A stretch of 64,000 nt of DNA from positions 756,501 to 820,500 of the forward strand of contig NZ_AP018400.1 in assembly GCF_003609975.1 (NCBI RefSeq), in the 5' to 3' direction. A program made the translations under genes and the position numbers. This DNA comes from Streptococcus ruminantium. Its GTDB lineage: Bacteria; Bacillota; Bacilli; Lactobacillales; Streptococcaceae. Position 1 is the stretch's first letter. Each line of letters opens with the position of its first letter. Below the pieces are notes generated by a model. The model was not told where the DNA came from and did not search any database. It saw only the letters and a list, made by a program, of their open reading frames with translations. Below are positions 46,734 through 57,205 of this stretch, piece by piece.

Positions 46734-48545
46734 ATGTGTGGAATCGTTGGTGTTGTAGGAAATACAAATGCAACTGATATTTTGCTTCAAGGACTTGAAA
46801 AGCTAGAATACCGTGGTTATGACTCAGCAGGTATTTTTGTGACAGGAGGTGAACAGTCTCATTTGGTAAAGGCTGTTGGGCGTATTGCTGAACTATCAGC
46901 GAAAGTAGGAGATAAGACCGAAGGTAAAACCGGAATCGGTCACACTCGTTGGGCAACGCATGGTAAACCGACTGAAAACAACGCTCATCCACATACTTCT
47001 CAAACTGTTAGTCACGTTCTTGTTCATAATGGTGTGATTGAGAACTATGCAGAAATCAAGGAGGAGTACCTGACAGGTCACGACTTGAAAGGGCAAACCG
47101 ATACAGAAATTGCTGTGCATTTAATTGGTCATTTTGCTGAGGAAGGGCTATCTACCTTGGATGCTTTCAAGAAAGCTCTTCATATCATTCAAGGCTCTTA
47201 TGCATTCGCTCTGATTGATGTAACAGATGCTGATACAATCTATGTGGCTAAGAACAAGTCACCGCTTTTGATTGGTCTAGGTAGTGGTTACAACATGGTC
47301 TGTTCAGATGCTATGGCTATGATTCGTGAAACCAGTGAGTATATGGAAATCCATGATAAAGAACTGGTTATTGTGAAAAAAGATAGTGTTGAAGTGATGG
47401 ACTATGAGGGAAATAGTATCGAACGTGGTAGCTACACTGCGGAACTGGATTTATCTGATATTGGTAAGGGAACTTATCCTTACTACATGCTAAAGGAAAT
47501 TGATGAGCAACCAACTGTTATGCGTAAACTTATTAGCGCTTATACCAACGAAGCTGGTCAGGTAACAGTTGATGCGGATATTATCAAAGCAGTACAAGAA
47601 GCAGATCGTATTTATATCTTAGCTGCTGGAACGTCTTATCACGCAGGATTTGCCGCAAAAGATTTCTTGGAAAAATTGACGGATACTCCAGTAGAGTTGG
47701 GAATCTCATCTGAATGGGGTCACAATATGCCGCTTCTGAGCAAGAAACCTCTCTTTGTGATGATTAGTCAATCCGGTGAAACAGCAGATAGTCGTCAGGT
47801 TTTGGTGAAAGCCAATGAAATGGGAATCCCTAGTTTGACTGTGACGAATGTTCCCGGCTCAACACTTTCACGCGAGGCAACTTATACTATGCTGCTTCAT
47901 GCAGGTCCCGAAATTGCAGTGGCTTCTACAAAAGCTTACACCGCTCAAATTGCTACTTTGGCAATCTTGGCTAAGGCTGTCGGTGATGCAAATGGCAATG
48001 CCTATGCTAAGGAATTTGATTTGGTGCATGAACTGTCTATCGTAGCTCAATCCATTGAGGCTAGTCTGTCGGAAAAAGATGTTATTGCTGAAAAGGTTGA
48101 GAAACTTTTGGCAACTACTCGCAATGCTTTTTATATCGGTCGTGGTAGCGACTACTACGTATCCATGGAAGCAAGTTTGAAGTTAAAAGAAATTTCCTAT
48201 ATCCAATGTGAAGGCTTTGCTGCCGGGGAGTTGAAGCACGGGACCATTTCGCTTATCGAGGAAGGAGTGCCAGTATTGGCTTTGATTTCAAACTATCCAC
48301 ATTTGGCTAGCCACACACGTGGAAATATTCAGGAAGTCGTGGCGCGTGGTGCCAATGTTTTGACAATTGTGGATCAAGCAGTAGCCAAAGAAGATGATGA
48401 TATTATTGTTACGACTGTTCATCCATTCTTATCATCTATTGCCATGGTTGTGCCGACGCAGTTGATTGCATACTATGCAACGCTTCAACGTGGTCTGGAT
48501 GTTGATAAGCCACGTAATCTGGCTAAGTCAGTAACGGTTGAATAA
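46734..48545 (+). CDS. glmS: glutamine-fructose-6-phosphate aminotransferase (isomerizing)
   Basis: The 603-residue enzyme makes glucosamine-6-phosphate, the entry to cell-wall amino sugars. After removal of Met the catalytic Cys is N-terminal ([10 protein letters not shown]); then come the GATase II domain ([11 protein letters not shown]) and two SIS domains ([22 protein letters not shown], ending [12 protein letters not shown]). ATG 46734 is the true start; the in-frame ATG at 46719 would bury the catalytic Cys. No glmS ribozyme is seen; control seems to be at the promoter. Confidence 0.97.
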   Translation: MCGIVGVVGNTNATDILLQGLEKLEYRGYDSAGIFVTGGEQSHLVKAVGRIAELSAKVGDKTEGKTGIGHTRWATHGKPTENNAHPHTSQTVSHVLVHNGVIENYAEIKEEYLTGHDLKGQTDTEIAVHLIGHFAEEGLSTLDAFKKALHIIQGSYAFALIDVTDADTIYVAKNKSPLLIGLGSGYNMVCSDAMAMIRETSEYMEIHDKELVIVKKDSVEVMDYEGNSIERGSYTAELDLSDIGKGTYPYYMLKEIDEQPTVMRKLISAYTNEAGQVTVDADIIKAVQEADRIYILAAGTSYHAGFAAKDFLEKLTDTPVELGISSEWGHNMPLLSKKPLFVMISQSGETADSRQVLVKANEMGIPSLTVTNVPGSTLSREATYTMLLHAGPEIAVASTKAYTAQIATLAILAKAVGDANGNAYAKEFDLVHELSIVAQSIEASLSEKDVIAEKVEKLLATTRNAFYIGRGSDYYVSMEASLKLKEISYIQCEGFAAGELKHGTISLIEEGVPVLALISNYPHLASHTRGNIQEVVARGANVLTIVDQAVAKEDDDIIVTTVHPFLSSIAMVVPTQLIAYYATLQRGLDVDKPRNLAKSVTVE

Positions 48546-48549
48546 GTAT

Positions 48550-48580
48550 AAGGGAGATTTGGATTTTCAAAATCTCCTTT
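48550..48580 (+). terminator. glmS terminator
   Basis: Stem aagggagattt/aaatctccttt with a short loop and a T-rich tail. Confidence 0.85.
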
Positions 48581-48636
48581 CCTTTTCTGCAAAATATAAA
48601 AAATTAGGGAATTTATTAAAAATTCTGAAAAATCCT

Positions 48637-48665
48637 TTGAAATAAAAGATATTTTTTGATATACT
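48637..48665 (+). promoter_or_regulatory. promoter of the amino-acid ABC operon
   Basis: TTGAAA (48637-48642), 17 bases, TATACT (48660-48665), 30 bases before the first gene. Confidence 0.75.
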
Positions 48666-48695
48666 AGAACCCAATCATTCTTTTAGGAGAGCTTT

Positions 48696-49337
48696 ATGGA
48701 TTATGTTTTGGAAGTTCTGCCCAGTCTATTAAATGGTGCAGTTATCTCCCTTCAGGTATTTTTTCTCGTATTGATTTTATCCTTGCCTTTGGGAGCCATT
48801 TTTGCCTTCTTGATGCAGGTTAAATTTAAGCCTTTACAGTGGTTGCTGCATATTTATGTATTGATTATGCGTGGGACACCTTTGCTTTTGCAACTGATCT
48901 TTGTTTATTATGTCTTGCCGAGCGTAGGAATTACGTTTGATCGGATGCCAGCGGTTATTATCGCTTTCACGTTTAATTACGCAGCATATTTTTCAGAAAT
49001 TTTTCGTGGCGGGATTGAAGCCATTCCTGCTGGTCAGTACGAAGCAGCCAAGGTATTGAAATTTACACCTGTTCAGACCATTCGTTATATTGTTTTGCCA
49101 CAGGTCGTTAAAATTGTTTTACCAAGCGTCTTTAATGAAGTGATGACCTTGGTTAAGGATACATCTTTGGTGTATGCTTTGGGAGTTAGTGATCTTTTGT
49201 TGGCTAGTCGCACAGCAGCTAACCGAGATGCTAGCTTGGCTCCTATGTTTATCGCAGGAGCCATCTACCTCCTGATGATTGGTGCTGTCACTCTTGTTTC
49301 TAAGCAAGTGGAAAAGAAATTTGATTACTATAGATAG
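48696..49337 (+). CDS. polar amino-acid ABC transporter permease
   Basis: The 213-residue protein belongs to the His/Glu/Gln/Arg/opine permease family: five spans and the conserved loop AIPAGQYEAAKVLKFTPVQT contacting the ATPase, then VLPQVVKIVLPSVFNE. It forms the membrane channel with the next two gene products. taggagagc precedes ATG 48696. Confidence 0.92.
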   Translation: MDYVLEVLPSLLNGAVISLQVFFLVLILSLPLGAIFAFLMQVKFKPLQWLLHIYVLIMRGTPLLLQLIFVYYVLPSVGITFDRMPAVIIAFTFNYAAYFSEIFRGGIEAIPAGQYEAAKVLKFTPVQTIRYIVLPQVVKIVLPSVFNEVMTLVKDTSLVYALGVSDLLLASRTAANRDASLAPMFIAGAIYLLMIGAVTLVSKQVEKKFDYYR

Positions 49338-49346
49338 GAGAAAGTC

Positions 49347-49979
49347 ATGTTAGAATTACGCAATCTATCAAAACGTTTTGATAATAAACAGATTTTCTCC
49401 AACTATGATTTGCTCATTCCAGAGGGGAAAATTATTGCCATTGTTGGTCAATCTGGCGGTGGGAAGACTACTCTTTTGCGGATGTTGGCAGGTTTAGAAT
49501 CAATTGATTCGGGAATCTTGATTTATAATGGTCAGGAACTGCCACTTGATGAGTTAGGAAAGCGACATTTGCTGGGCTTTGTCTTCCAGGACTTCCAGCT
49601 TTTTCCACACTTATCCGTATTGGAAAATTTGGTTCTCTCTCCAATGAAAACGCAAAATATGTCGCGCTCGGAGGCGGAAGATAAGGCCCGTAAACTCTTG
49701 GATACCCTAGGTCTAGCAAATCATGCTACTTCCTATCCATTCTCATTATCAGGTGGACAGAAGCAGCGTGTAGCCTTGGCCCGTGCTATGATGATTGATC
49801 CTGAGATTATTGGCTATGACGAACCAACCTCAGCCTTGGATCCTGAATTGAGAAAAGAAGTTGAAAAATTGATTTTGGAGAATAGGGCGACAGGTATTAC
49901 ACAAATTGTGGTAACCCACGATATGCAGTTTGCTGAGAATATCGCAGATGAAATCATCAAGATTGAACCGAAACATTGA
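49347..49979 (+). CDS. amino-acid ABC transporter ATP-binding protein
   Basis: The 210-residue ATPase has Walker A GQSGGGKTT, Q-loop FVFQDFQLFPHLSVLENL, signature LSGGQKQRVALARA, Walker B IIGYDEPTSALDP and VVTHD. Walker B has Gly-Tyr where most members have Leu-Phe, which is tolerated. It starts 9 bases after the permease gene. Confidence 0.93.
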   Translation: MLELRNLSKRFDNKQIFSNYDLLIPEGKIIAIVGQSGGGKTTLLRMLAGLESIDSGILIYNGQELPLDELGKRHLLGFVFQDFQLFPHLSVLENLVLSPMKTQNMSRSEAEDKARKLLDTLGLANHATSYPFSLSGGQKQRVALARAMMIDPEIIGYDEPTSALDPELRKEVEKLILENRATGITQIVVTHDMQFAENIADEIIKIEPKH

Positions 49980-49989
49980 GGTAAATAAG

Positions 49990-50823
49990 ATGATGAAGAA
50001 ATTTTTCCTTGGAGCTGCGGCTCTTGTGATTAGTCTGGCTCTTGTGGCCTGTGGATCAACTAATTCAGCAACTAAGGTTGATAAATGGTCGACTTATGAA
50101 TCTAAAAAGTCTATTACGATTGGTTTTGATAAGACCTTCGTACCGATGGGATTTGAACAAACAGATGGCTCTTATACAGGCTTTGATATAGAGTTAGCAA
50201 CGGAAGTATTTAAAAAATATAATATCAGTGTTAAATGGCAACCAATTGATTGGGACTTGAAAGAGACAGAATTGAACAATGGTAATATTGATTTGATTTG
50301 GAATGGTTATTCGATAACAGATGAGAGAAAAGAAAAAGTTCTCTTTACAAATCCTTATATGGATAATCAACAAGTCCTTGTAGCTAAGAAGACTTCCAAT
50401 ATTAGTCAAGTATCTGATATGAAAGATAAGATTTTAGGTGCTCAAGCAGGATCATCAGGTTATTCTGTTTTTGAATCACAACCAACCATTTTAAAGAACA
50501 TTGTGAAAAACAATGATGCCAGCCAGTATGCGACTTTTAATGAAGCACTGATTGACTTGAAAAATAATCGTATTGATGGACTCCTGATTGATCGTGTGTA
50601 TGCGAATTACTATTTGAAAGAAGAGGGGATTCTAGCAGATCACAACATTATTGATGCTGGCTTTAAAAATGAAGCTTTTGCAGTTGGCGCACGTAAATCT
50701 GATACAACTCTTGTAGATAATATCAATAAAGCATTCGCTGAACTATATAAGGAAGGCAAGTTCCAAGAAATCTCTCAAAAGTGGTTTGGAGAGGATGTGG
50801 CAACAGCCACAATAAAAAAATAA
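49990..50823 (+). CDS. amino-acid-binding lipoprotein of the ABC transporter
   Basis: The 277-residue solute-binding protein has a lipoprotein signal with lipobox LVAC (C21) and a family-3 amino-acid-binding fold (FVPMGFEQTDGSYTGFDIEL, NGYSITDERKEKVLFTNPYM, GAQAGSSGY). Start ATG 49990, 10 bases after the ATPase stop, is chosen over a longer frame overlapping that gene. The ligand is a polar amino acid or cystine; it cannot be fixed from sequence alone. Confidence 0.92.
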   Translation: MMKKFFLGAAALVISLALVACGSTNSATKVDKWSTYESKKSITIGFDKTFVPMGFEQTDGSYTGFDIELATEVFKKYNISVKWQPIDWDLKETELNNGNIDLIWNGYSITDERKEKVLFTNPYMDNQQVLVAKKTSNISQVSDMKDKILGAQAGSSGYSVFESQPTILKNIVKNNDASQYATFNEALIDLKNNRIDGLLIDRVYANYYLKEEGILADHNIIDAGFKNEAFAVGARKSDTTLVDNINKAFAELYKEGKFQEISQKWFGEDVATATIKK

Positions 50824-50843
50824 GGAAAGAGCCGTAGTGCTCT

Positions 50844-51023
50844 CAGATTGAAGAAAAAGTCCATTTTGGAGATATTCTTCAATCTTTTTTCTTTTATTTA
50901 GAAAATTAAAAACTCTGAGAAATGCAGGTATAACAGTATTTGTCGGAGTTTTCATTATATAGTAGTCAATCTTTAAATTTGAAATTATTCTAATGTTGAT
51001 AGGGGGGCTACGCTTTGAGAACT
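50844..51023 (-). repeat. ~180-bp MITE-like repeat, copy B, with 10-bp target duplication
   Basis: The reverse complement matches 10006-10181. It is flanked by the exact direct repeat gtagtgctct (50834-50843 and 51024-51033). Removing the element and one repeat restores aaagagccgtagtgctct plus a T-run, an ordinary intrinsic terminator for the amino-acid ABC operon. It therefore inserted into that terminator. Confidence 0.8.
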
Positions 51024-51116
51024 GTAGTGCTCTTTTTTTCTGTTGAAGGATAAGCGATAAGCTAGAGAGACCAGATAAGAAGTCTATCTCTAGTCCAGAA
51101 TTTTAAAACGCCCATC

Positions 51117-51160
51117 AAAAAAGACTTAGGATCAGCATTTTGACTGATTCTAAGTCTTTT
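51117..51160. terminator. terminator of mntE, near-symmetric
   Basis: aaaagacttag and atcag pair with ctgat and ctaagtctttt; runs of A on the left and T on the right allow action on both strands. Confidence 0.75.
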
Positions 51161-51186
51161 ACGGTTTTATAGAGTTTTGCTCATTT

Positions 51187-52380
51187 TCAAACTTGTTTCT
51201 TAGAAATCTGATGGAAGATGACGGTCCAATTTTCATGACGACGCCAGAGAGAGGTGTGAACATAGTTGCCAATTTCAAAGGTAACCAGTTTTGACTTTTG
51301 ACTGACAGATACCATTTGGTAGTTGGATAGGTAGAGTGTTTGAACAGGATGTTGCGCAAGCATTTTCTCTTTATTATAGTAACAACCGTTGTCATCAATT
51401 AAAAGGTACTGGTCATCAATCAGGTTTTCGTACCCCTTGGCATGTGATTGAATCTCGGTTTCAAGGCGGAAGAGTTTATCATAGAGATGTTCGTACATTT
51501 CGTCATGAGGAAGTTCAGAGGGTTCTACGTGAATATCCACATCGAAAACTCCATGTTTGAGAATCAGGAGTTGTTCCACTTGCTCGGTAATTTCATGGCT
51601 CTCGTAAACGGATAGATCAGGATTCATTTCCAAGACAATATCCAGATAGATATTGGCGCCGTAAGTTCGTCCACGCTGTGATTTGACAGAGACAACCTTA
51701 GGTAATTTTAATATGTCTTCTTCGTATTTATGAAGAAGCTCCTCATCAAAGCCATCTGACAAGGTGAAGAAGCTTTCCATAAAAATATCGTAAGCTGTTT
51801 TTAAAATGAAGAAGGTAATAATGATAGCAGTAATCTTATCAACGATTGGAAAATTTAGAGCAGCAGCAAAGATGGCAATGGAAGTTCCGATAGAGGTAAT
51901 CGTATCAGATAGGTTATCCTTAGCAGCAGCCTCCAGCGCTTTGGAATGTACTTTCTTGGCTAAGCGATGGTTGTAAAAATAGACAGCTAGCATGACTAGA
52001 GCAGAAAAGATTCCAACAATAGCCCCCATGATATCTATTTCGACAGATGTATTGGTCAACAATTTTTGTATAGTATCGTAGAGAACTTGAAAACCAACGA
52101 CAAACATAATAAAAGAAGTGATCAAACTAGCCAGATCTTCCATTTTCCAGTGGCCAAATTTATGATCAGTATCAGCAGGCTTTTGAGCTATCCTCAGACC
52201 GATAAGTACGGCAATATTGCCGATAATGTCGGAAATATTGTTGAAGGCATCAGCAGTCAAAGCAGCAGAATGGAAGAGGTTTCCTGCGGTCAGTTTCACA
52301 CCAGAGAGAAAAAAGTAGGCGAGAATAGAGAGGATAGCCCCACGCTCGGCTAACTTTAAATTATGGATTTGTTGCTTCAT
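51187..52380 (-). CDS. mntE: cation diffusion facilitator, manganese efflux (MntE-like)
   Basis: The 397-residue protein has six membrane spans with the metal site pair NxxxD (N47, D51 in DAFNNISDIIGN) and DNLSD, then the cytoplasmic ZT-dimer domain, then an extra C-terminal domain present in streptococcal MntE. The NxxxD pattern is that of Mn-selective CDF proteins. gaggaggttcgt precedes the ATG at 52380. It exports excess Mn(II) from the cell. Confidence 0.87.
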   Translation of the reverse strand: MKQQIHNLKLAERGAILSILAYFFLSGVKLTAGNLFHSAALTADAFNNISDIIGNIAVLIGLRIAQKPADTDHKFGHWKMEDLASLITSFIMFVVGFQVLYDTIQKLLTNTSVEIDIMGAIVGIFSALVMLAVYFYNHRLAKKVHSKALEAAAKDNLSDTITSIGTSIAIFAAALNFPIVDKITAIIITFFILKTAYDIFMESFFTLSDGFDEELLHKYEEDILKLPKVVSVKSQRGRTYGANIYLDIVLEMNPDLSVYESHEITEQVEQLLILKHGVFDVDIHVEPSELPHDEMYEHLYDKLFRLETEIQSHAKGYENLIDDQYLLIDDNGCYYNKEKMLAQHPVQTLYLSNYQMVSVSQKSKLVTFEIGNYVHTSLWRRHENWTVIFHQISKKQV

Positions 52381-52528
52381 ACGAACCTCCTCAATAGTCC
52401 CTATATTCTAGCAAAAAATGACTGGAAATTCAAATGGAGGAGGGAGTAGTCTAGCGAATCGTCACATATGAATCTTCACATTAAATAGTGGGATAGAGGA
52501 TTGGTTTGAAAGAGAGTGATATTTCCTT

Positions 52529-52560
52529 TAAAAATCAAAAGAGCCCAAGAGCTCTTTTGG
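52529..52560 (-). terminator. terminator of the PadR-DUF4097 operon
   Basis: On the minus strand aaaagagc/gctctttt with a short loop is followed by a T-rich run. Confidence 0.75.
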
Positions 52561-52561
52561 A

Positions 52562-53680
52562 TCAGAATATTTCAATATCACCGGTTTGACTTTGAATATG
52601 TAGTTCAGCGCTTGCCTGCGGAGCGTGATAAGCAAAACCACGCCCGTTTGGTGATAGAGTTAGATTTGTATCGCAATCACCAAAGGCAGTTTCGATATAT
52701 AGCGACGTAGTGTTCGCATTACTGTGGAAATCACGGAAAGAAATGTCGCCAGATACGTTTGTCAGGGAAGTTTTTCCAATAAATTGGCAATTTGTCAACT
52801 CCATGTCTCCACTAGCGCAATCTATGTCAAGGTTTTCCAACTGAGAAAGGGTACAGTCAATATCACCAGAGGCAAGCTCGATTTGTAATTGTTTCACCTG
52901 ACTATTGGTGAGGCTAATATCTCCACTACCAATTTGAAGATTTCCTTTATCGATTTGACAAGAAAGAAGCCCTATGTCACCTGCGCCTGCACCTATGTTC
53001 ATCTGTGAAAGGTGACAGTTTTTGCATAAAATATCTCCAGAACCAGTTTGGATTGTTCCCCCTGAAATAGCTAAATTTTCCAGATTCACATCGCCATTTC
53101 CAAGTTGGACAGTGAGTACTTTTTGCTGGTAATTTTTTGGAAGATATAATTGAAAATGATTGTCTGAGAAGATTTGCTGAGTGATATCTTGTATAAGAGT
53201 TTTTAAAGTGAAGTTAGATGAAAAAATTTCCTTTTGATTAAAAGATTGTCGAATTGTTAACAGGTCTGCTTGATTTTCTATCGTTACACCACTATCCTCA
53301 TCACAAAGTAGGTAGGCAGTTTCTTCATTTGTTGGTAATATGGATAAATCTGCTGTGTCAAACCTAATAGATAATCGCTTAAAGTCTAATAAATCTATTC
53401 GCTTCTTCTCTTTATCAAAGTCTGACTTTGCTTGCGAAAAGCTTGATTTTTTCTCCCTGCTTTGCTCTCTCTGAATGATTGTAGGAGTAGAAGCAAGTTT
53501 ACTCAATAATTCCTTGGCAACTTCTTCTGGTGTACCAAGATCCTTTAGGATAGCATCTTCATTTTCAGCTCCTGCTTCATCAAAAAGTTCGGTGAAATAT
53601 TCCATCGCTTCATCGTATTCTTTTCTTGAAAGTGGTTGTAGCTTTACTTCTAATTCTTTTAAAAATTGTGTGCGTGTCAT
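52562..53680 (-). CDS. HAAS/DUF1700 + DUF4097 adhesin-like protein (LiaG-like)
   Basis: The 372-residue protein starts with a HAAS domain (MTRTQFLKELEVKLQPL, DLGTPEEVAKELLSKL) that often links PadR-regulated envelope proteins. Residues ~190-370 form a right-handed beta-helix-like DUF4097 domain with repeats of the type SGDI/GSGDISL. It lacks a signal peptide and a clear membrane span. It overlaps the PadR gene by 4 bases, so both are co-translated and probably sense or answer envelope stress. Confidence 0.85.
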   Translation of the reverse strand: MTRTQFLKELEVKLQPLSRKEYDEAMEYFTELFDEAGAENEDAILKDLGTPEEVAKELLSKLASTPTIIQREQSREKKSSFSQAKSDFDKEKKRIDLLDFKRLSIRFDTADLSILPTNEETAYLLCDEDSGVTIENQADLLTIRQSFNQKEIFSSNFTLKTLIQDITQQIFSDNHFQLYLPKNYQQKVLTVQLGNGDVNLENLAISGGTIQTGSGDILCKNCHLSQMNIGAGAGDIGLLSCQIDKGNLQIGSGDISLTNSQVKQLQIELASGDIDCTLSQLENLDIDCASGDMELTNCQFIGKTSLTNVSGDISFRDFHSNANTTSLYIETAFGDCDTNLTLSPNGRGFAYHAPQASAELHIQSQTGDIEIF

Positions 53681-53994
53681 TTTCTAATGCTCCCTTCTAT
53701 AATACCATCAATCTGCTCCTTGTAAGCCTTCCATTCTTCTTGCAAAAAGGGAATGTGTCCACGTCCAAGTGCAGTAATAGTGTAGTATTTCCGCTTTCGC
53801 CCTTGATATTCCTGCGAATAAGTGGTGACATAACCAGCAGTTCCTAATTTTTTTAAAATGGGATAGAGTGTAGATTCCTTGATATCTGCAACAATCTTGA
53901 TGGTCTGACTAATCTCATATCCATAGGAATCCTGCTTTTCAATGATGGAGAGTATCAAAAATTCGATTAAAACTGATGATACGGGATAGTACAT
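53677..53994 (-). CDS. PadR-family transcriptional regulator
   Basis: The 105-residue protein is a minimal PadR winged helix (LIEFLILSIIEKQDSYGYEI, ESTLYPILKKLGTAGYVTTY, KRKYYTITALGRGHI). It heads the operon with the DUF4097 gene and likely represses it. Upstream, 54001-54085 contains alternating tatata-rich inverted repeats (atataaatattttatatataaat), a plausible PadR operator. Confidence 0.9.
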   Translation of the reverse strand: MYYPVSSVLIEFLILSIIEKQDSYGYEISQTIKIVADIKESTLYPILKKLGTAGYVTTYSQEYQGRKRKYYTITALGRGHIPFLQEEWKAYKEQIDGIIEGSIRK

Positions 53995-54148
53995 ATTTGC
54001 CCTCCTTTTATATAAATATTTTATATATAAATTTTATACCTATGAATTTCTTTTGTCAAGGGAAATATATAAAAAAATTATATATTGATAGAAAAACCAT
54101 TAAAAATATGAGATATGATATGATAAAACAGATTTAGGAGGCTTTGAA

Positions 54149-55046
54149 ATGGCGGAGATTTTGATTCGAGCACTTGGTTTTTTACTAGTGATTGCTCTAG
54201 GATATATGCTAAAATTACGGAAAGTGGTGCGACGGGAAGATGCAGGAATTTTTTCGGCCATTGTGATGAATGTGACCTTACCCTGTACGATTTTGGTATC
54301 AGCTTCTTCAGTCCAACTGGGAGAAGGGTTACTTATTCCCTTGCTTTTTGGATTTGCTATGAATCTCGTGATGGATGGGATTGGTTACTGGGAGGCCCGT
54401 GGAAGAGGCAGTCGAATCCAGAGTATTGGCTTTATGCAGATTTCAGGTTATAATATCGGAACCTTTACTCTTCCCTTTGTACAGGCTTTTTTTCCAGTGA
54501 GTTATCTGGTACCTGTTTTACTGTTTGACACGGGGAATGCTCTTATGGTACTAGGAGGAAATTATACTCTAGCAGTTGGTCTTGATAGTGAACGGTAGAA
54601 GATGGGAATTGCGAGTATAGTGCGAAATTTATTTGGTTCGGTTCCGTTTGCTGTCTACCTGCTGACATTTGCTTTTTCTAGTCTAAATCTGCAAATTCCC
54701 AGTCGGATTTTATCTATTACTTCTATAGCGGCCAGTGCCAATCCATTTTTAGCCATGCTTATGTTGGGTATCCTTTTTGATTTGAAGCTAGATCTGAAAA
54801 AGATAGGGCGATTGATATATTTGCTCTGTCTGAGGTTGTGCATAAATATCCTTATGGGAAGTATATTTTATTTCCTTCTCCCTATTGACAGAATGATGAA
54901 AAATCATGCTGTTGGTTTGTCTAGCGTCACCGATTTCCGTCATGTCCCCTGTTTATGCTTTAAAGCTTGGAAGTTATTCAGCAGAGCCCGCCAATCTTAA
55001 TTCCTTATCCATCTTGGTCAGTCTAGTGTTGATGATGCTGTTAATC
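54149..55046 (+). pseudogene. AEC-family transporter (auxin efflux carrier/malate permease) pseudogene
   Basis: The reading frame encodes a ten-span AEC permease (LVIALGYMLKLRKV, VMNVTLPCTILVSAS, SVPFAVYLLTFAFSS). It is broken by TAG at 54596-54598 and a frameshift near 54910, after which another frame reads SPISVMSPVYALKLGSYSAE and LVSLVLMMLLI. The last codons are separated by the IS66 element: joining 55046 to 57281 gives ...LLIFMFA and a stop. Three lesions make it non-functional. Confidence 0.85.
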
Positions 55047-55303
55047 GTAACCGCCCAATAACGAAGTATCTATAAAAATAATCCAACCTCCTTTAAACTG
55101 TTAATAGAAAACAGAAATGGAGGTTTTTTCATTATGCCAACACCTATCGTCCCCTTAAACTCACCCCCACAGTCTCGTCACTTTGAGAGAAAAAACAGAA
55201 ACGCTACTCTGCTGAAAATTCGTCCCGAAAAAGTAGAACTCACTTTCTTTCATTACTATCAACCATGAGGTATTGGAAACCATCTTGGACAAGGTACTAG
55301 CCT

Positions 55304-55654
55304 ATGACCATCCGACTCAGTGATTTAGGTCAAGTTTACTTGGTCTGTGGAAAAACAGATATGCGTCAAGGGATTGATTCCCTCGCCTACCTTGTCAAAA
55401 GTCAATTCAATCTAGATCCCTTCACAGGTCAGGTCTATCTCTTCTGCGGAGGTCGAAAAGACCGATTCAAAGCTCTTTACTGGGATGGACAAGGATTTTG
55501 GTTATTGTATAAACGTTTTGAAAATGGGAAATTGACTTGGCCAAACAATGAAGAGGAGGTTAAAGCCCTCACTTCCGAGCAGGTGGACTGGCTCATGAAA
55601 GGATTTTCGATAAGTCCTAACATAAAACCTACAAGAAGTCGTGATTTCTATTGA
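55304..55654 (+). CDS. tnpB: IS66 accessory protein TnpB
   Basis: The 116-residue protein is IS66 ORF2: VYLVCGKTDMRQGIDSLAYL, GQVYLFCGGRKDRFKALYWD, GFWLLYKRFENGKLTWP. It is needed with TnpC for transposition; its biochemical role is unsettled. It is intact. The region upstream holds the tail of a degraded tnpA. Confidence 0.9.
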   Translation: MTIRLSDLGQVYLVCGKTDMRQGIDSLAYLVKSQFNLDPFTGQVYLFCGGRKDRFKALYWDGQGFWLLYKRFENGKLTWPNNEEEVKALTSEQVDWLMKGFSISPNIKPTRSRDFY

Positions 55655-55707
55655 AATGATGGCTTTTCTTTGTGTATAATAAGATAAAAAGAAGGAGGCT
55701 CAATCGT

Positions 55708-57205
55708 ATGGATGAGTTAATGGCAATTATGAAACAACAGACCTCAACGATTGAACAACTTACCAACGAGTTGACCCTCCTTCGTGAGCAGGTTGAATAT
55801 CTGAGACAGAAACTCTACGGAAAATCATCCGAAAAGGTAGTGCATCAACCCGGTCAGCTGAGCTTGTTTGGTGAAGAAAGTCTCCCTGAAGAAGAAGCTG
55901 ACTTACCCAGTTGAGACAGAAACGATTACCAATAAACGCAAGAAAACTAAGGGAGTTCGTCAGGCTATTTTTAGTCAGTTCACTCCAGAGATAGTTCATC
56001 ACGAATTACAGGGCGAAGACTGCCTTTGTCCAGACTGTCAGGGGCCGTTGAAGGAGATTGGCACAACGGTTCAACGTCAAGAGTTGATCTTTATTCCTGC
56101 GCAATTAAAACGGGTTGACCATATCCAACATGCCTATAAGTGTCAGGCATGTAGTCAGAAGAATCTCAGCGATAAGATTGTCAAGGCTCCTTTAGCCCAT
56201 AGTTTAGGATCAGCCTCTATCATTGCTCATACGATTCATCAGAAATTTAATCTGAAAGTGCCGAATTATCGTCAGGAAGAGGATTGGAACAAGCTCGGCT
56301 TACCGATTAGTCGCAAGGAAATAGCCAACTGGCATATCAGGTCTAGCCAATATTATTTCGAGCCGATTTATGCCCTTCTACACGAGAAGTTGCTGGAGCA
56401 GCCCATTCTTCATGCGGACGAAACCTCTTACAAGGTCTTAGAATGTGATCGTCAGTTAACCTACTATTGGACCTTCTTATCTGGAAAACAGGAAGCGCAA
56501 GGGATTACCCTCTATCACCATGACAAGCGCCGAAGTGGTTTGGTTGTTCAGGAAGTTCTTGGGGATTATGAGGGTTATGTTCACTGTGACATGTGGAGTG
56601 CTTATCGCAAACTAGCCAAGGCTCAACTAGTTGGTTGCTGGGCACATGTGAGACGGAAATTCTTCGAGGCAACTCCCAAGAAGGCGGATACGACCTCTCT
56701 AGGCGCTAAGGGATTAGCTTATTGTGACCAATTGTTTAGCCTTGAAAGGGAATGGGAGGGATTATCAGCTGAGGAGCGATTGTACAACCGACAGGCAGAG
56801 TTGACTCCCTTGATGGATGAGTTCTTTGACTGGTGTCGCAAACAAGCTGTTTTGCCAGGGTCTAAATTGGGTACTGCTTTAGAATACAGCCTAAAATACG
56901 AATCCACCTTCAGAACCATTCTCTCGGACGGCAACTTAGTCCTGTCTAATAACATAGCTGAGCGAGCGATAAAGGTCTTAGTTATGGGATGTAAAAATTG
57001 GTTGTTCTCTCAGAGCTTTGAGGGCGCCAAGTCGACAGCTATCATTCTGAGTCTTTTGGAAACAGCCAAGAGACACGGCCTTGATTCAGAGAAATATATG
57101 ACTTATCTTCTAGAACACTTGCCTAATGAGGAGACACTCGTAAAAAAGGAGGTGCTAGAGGCTTATTTACCGTGGAATGAAACCATTCAACGGAACTGTA
57201 AATAG
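55708..57205 (+). pseudogene. tnpC: IS66 transposase TnpC, frameshifted
   Basis: From ATG 55708 (gaaggagg upstream) the frame reads the N-terminal coiled coil and zinc-finger linker (MDELMAIMKQQTSTIEQLTN) but ends at 55914. The catalytic part continues one frame over (VETETITNKRKK, then the DDE region LHADETSYKVL, VHCDMWSAYRKL, WAHVRRKFFEA, NNIAERAIK) to 57205. An extra C in ttacccagttg (about 55907) accounts for the shift, unless +1 frameshifting is used. Confidence 0.85.
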
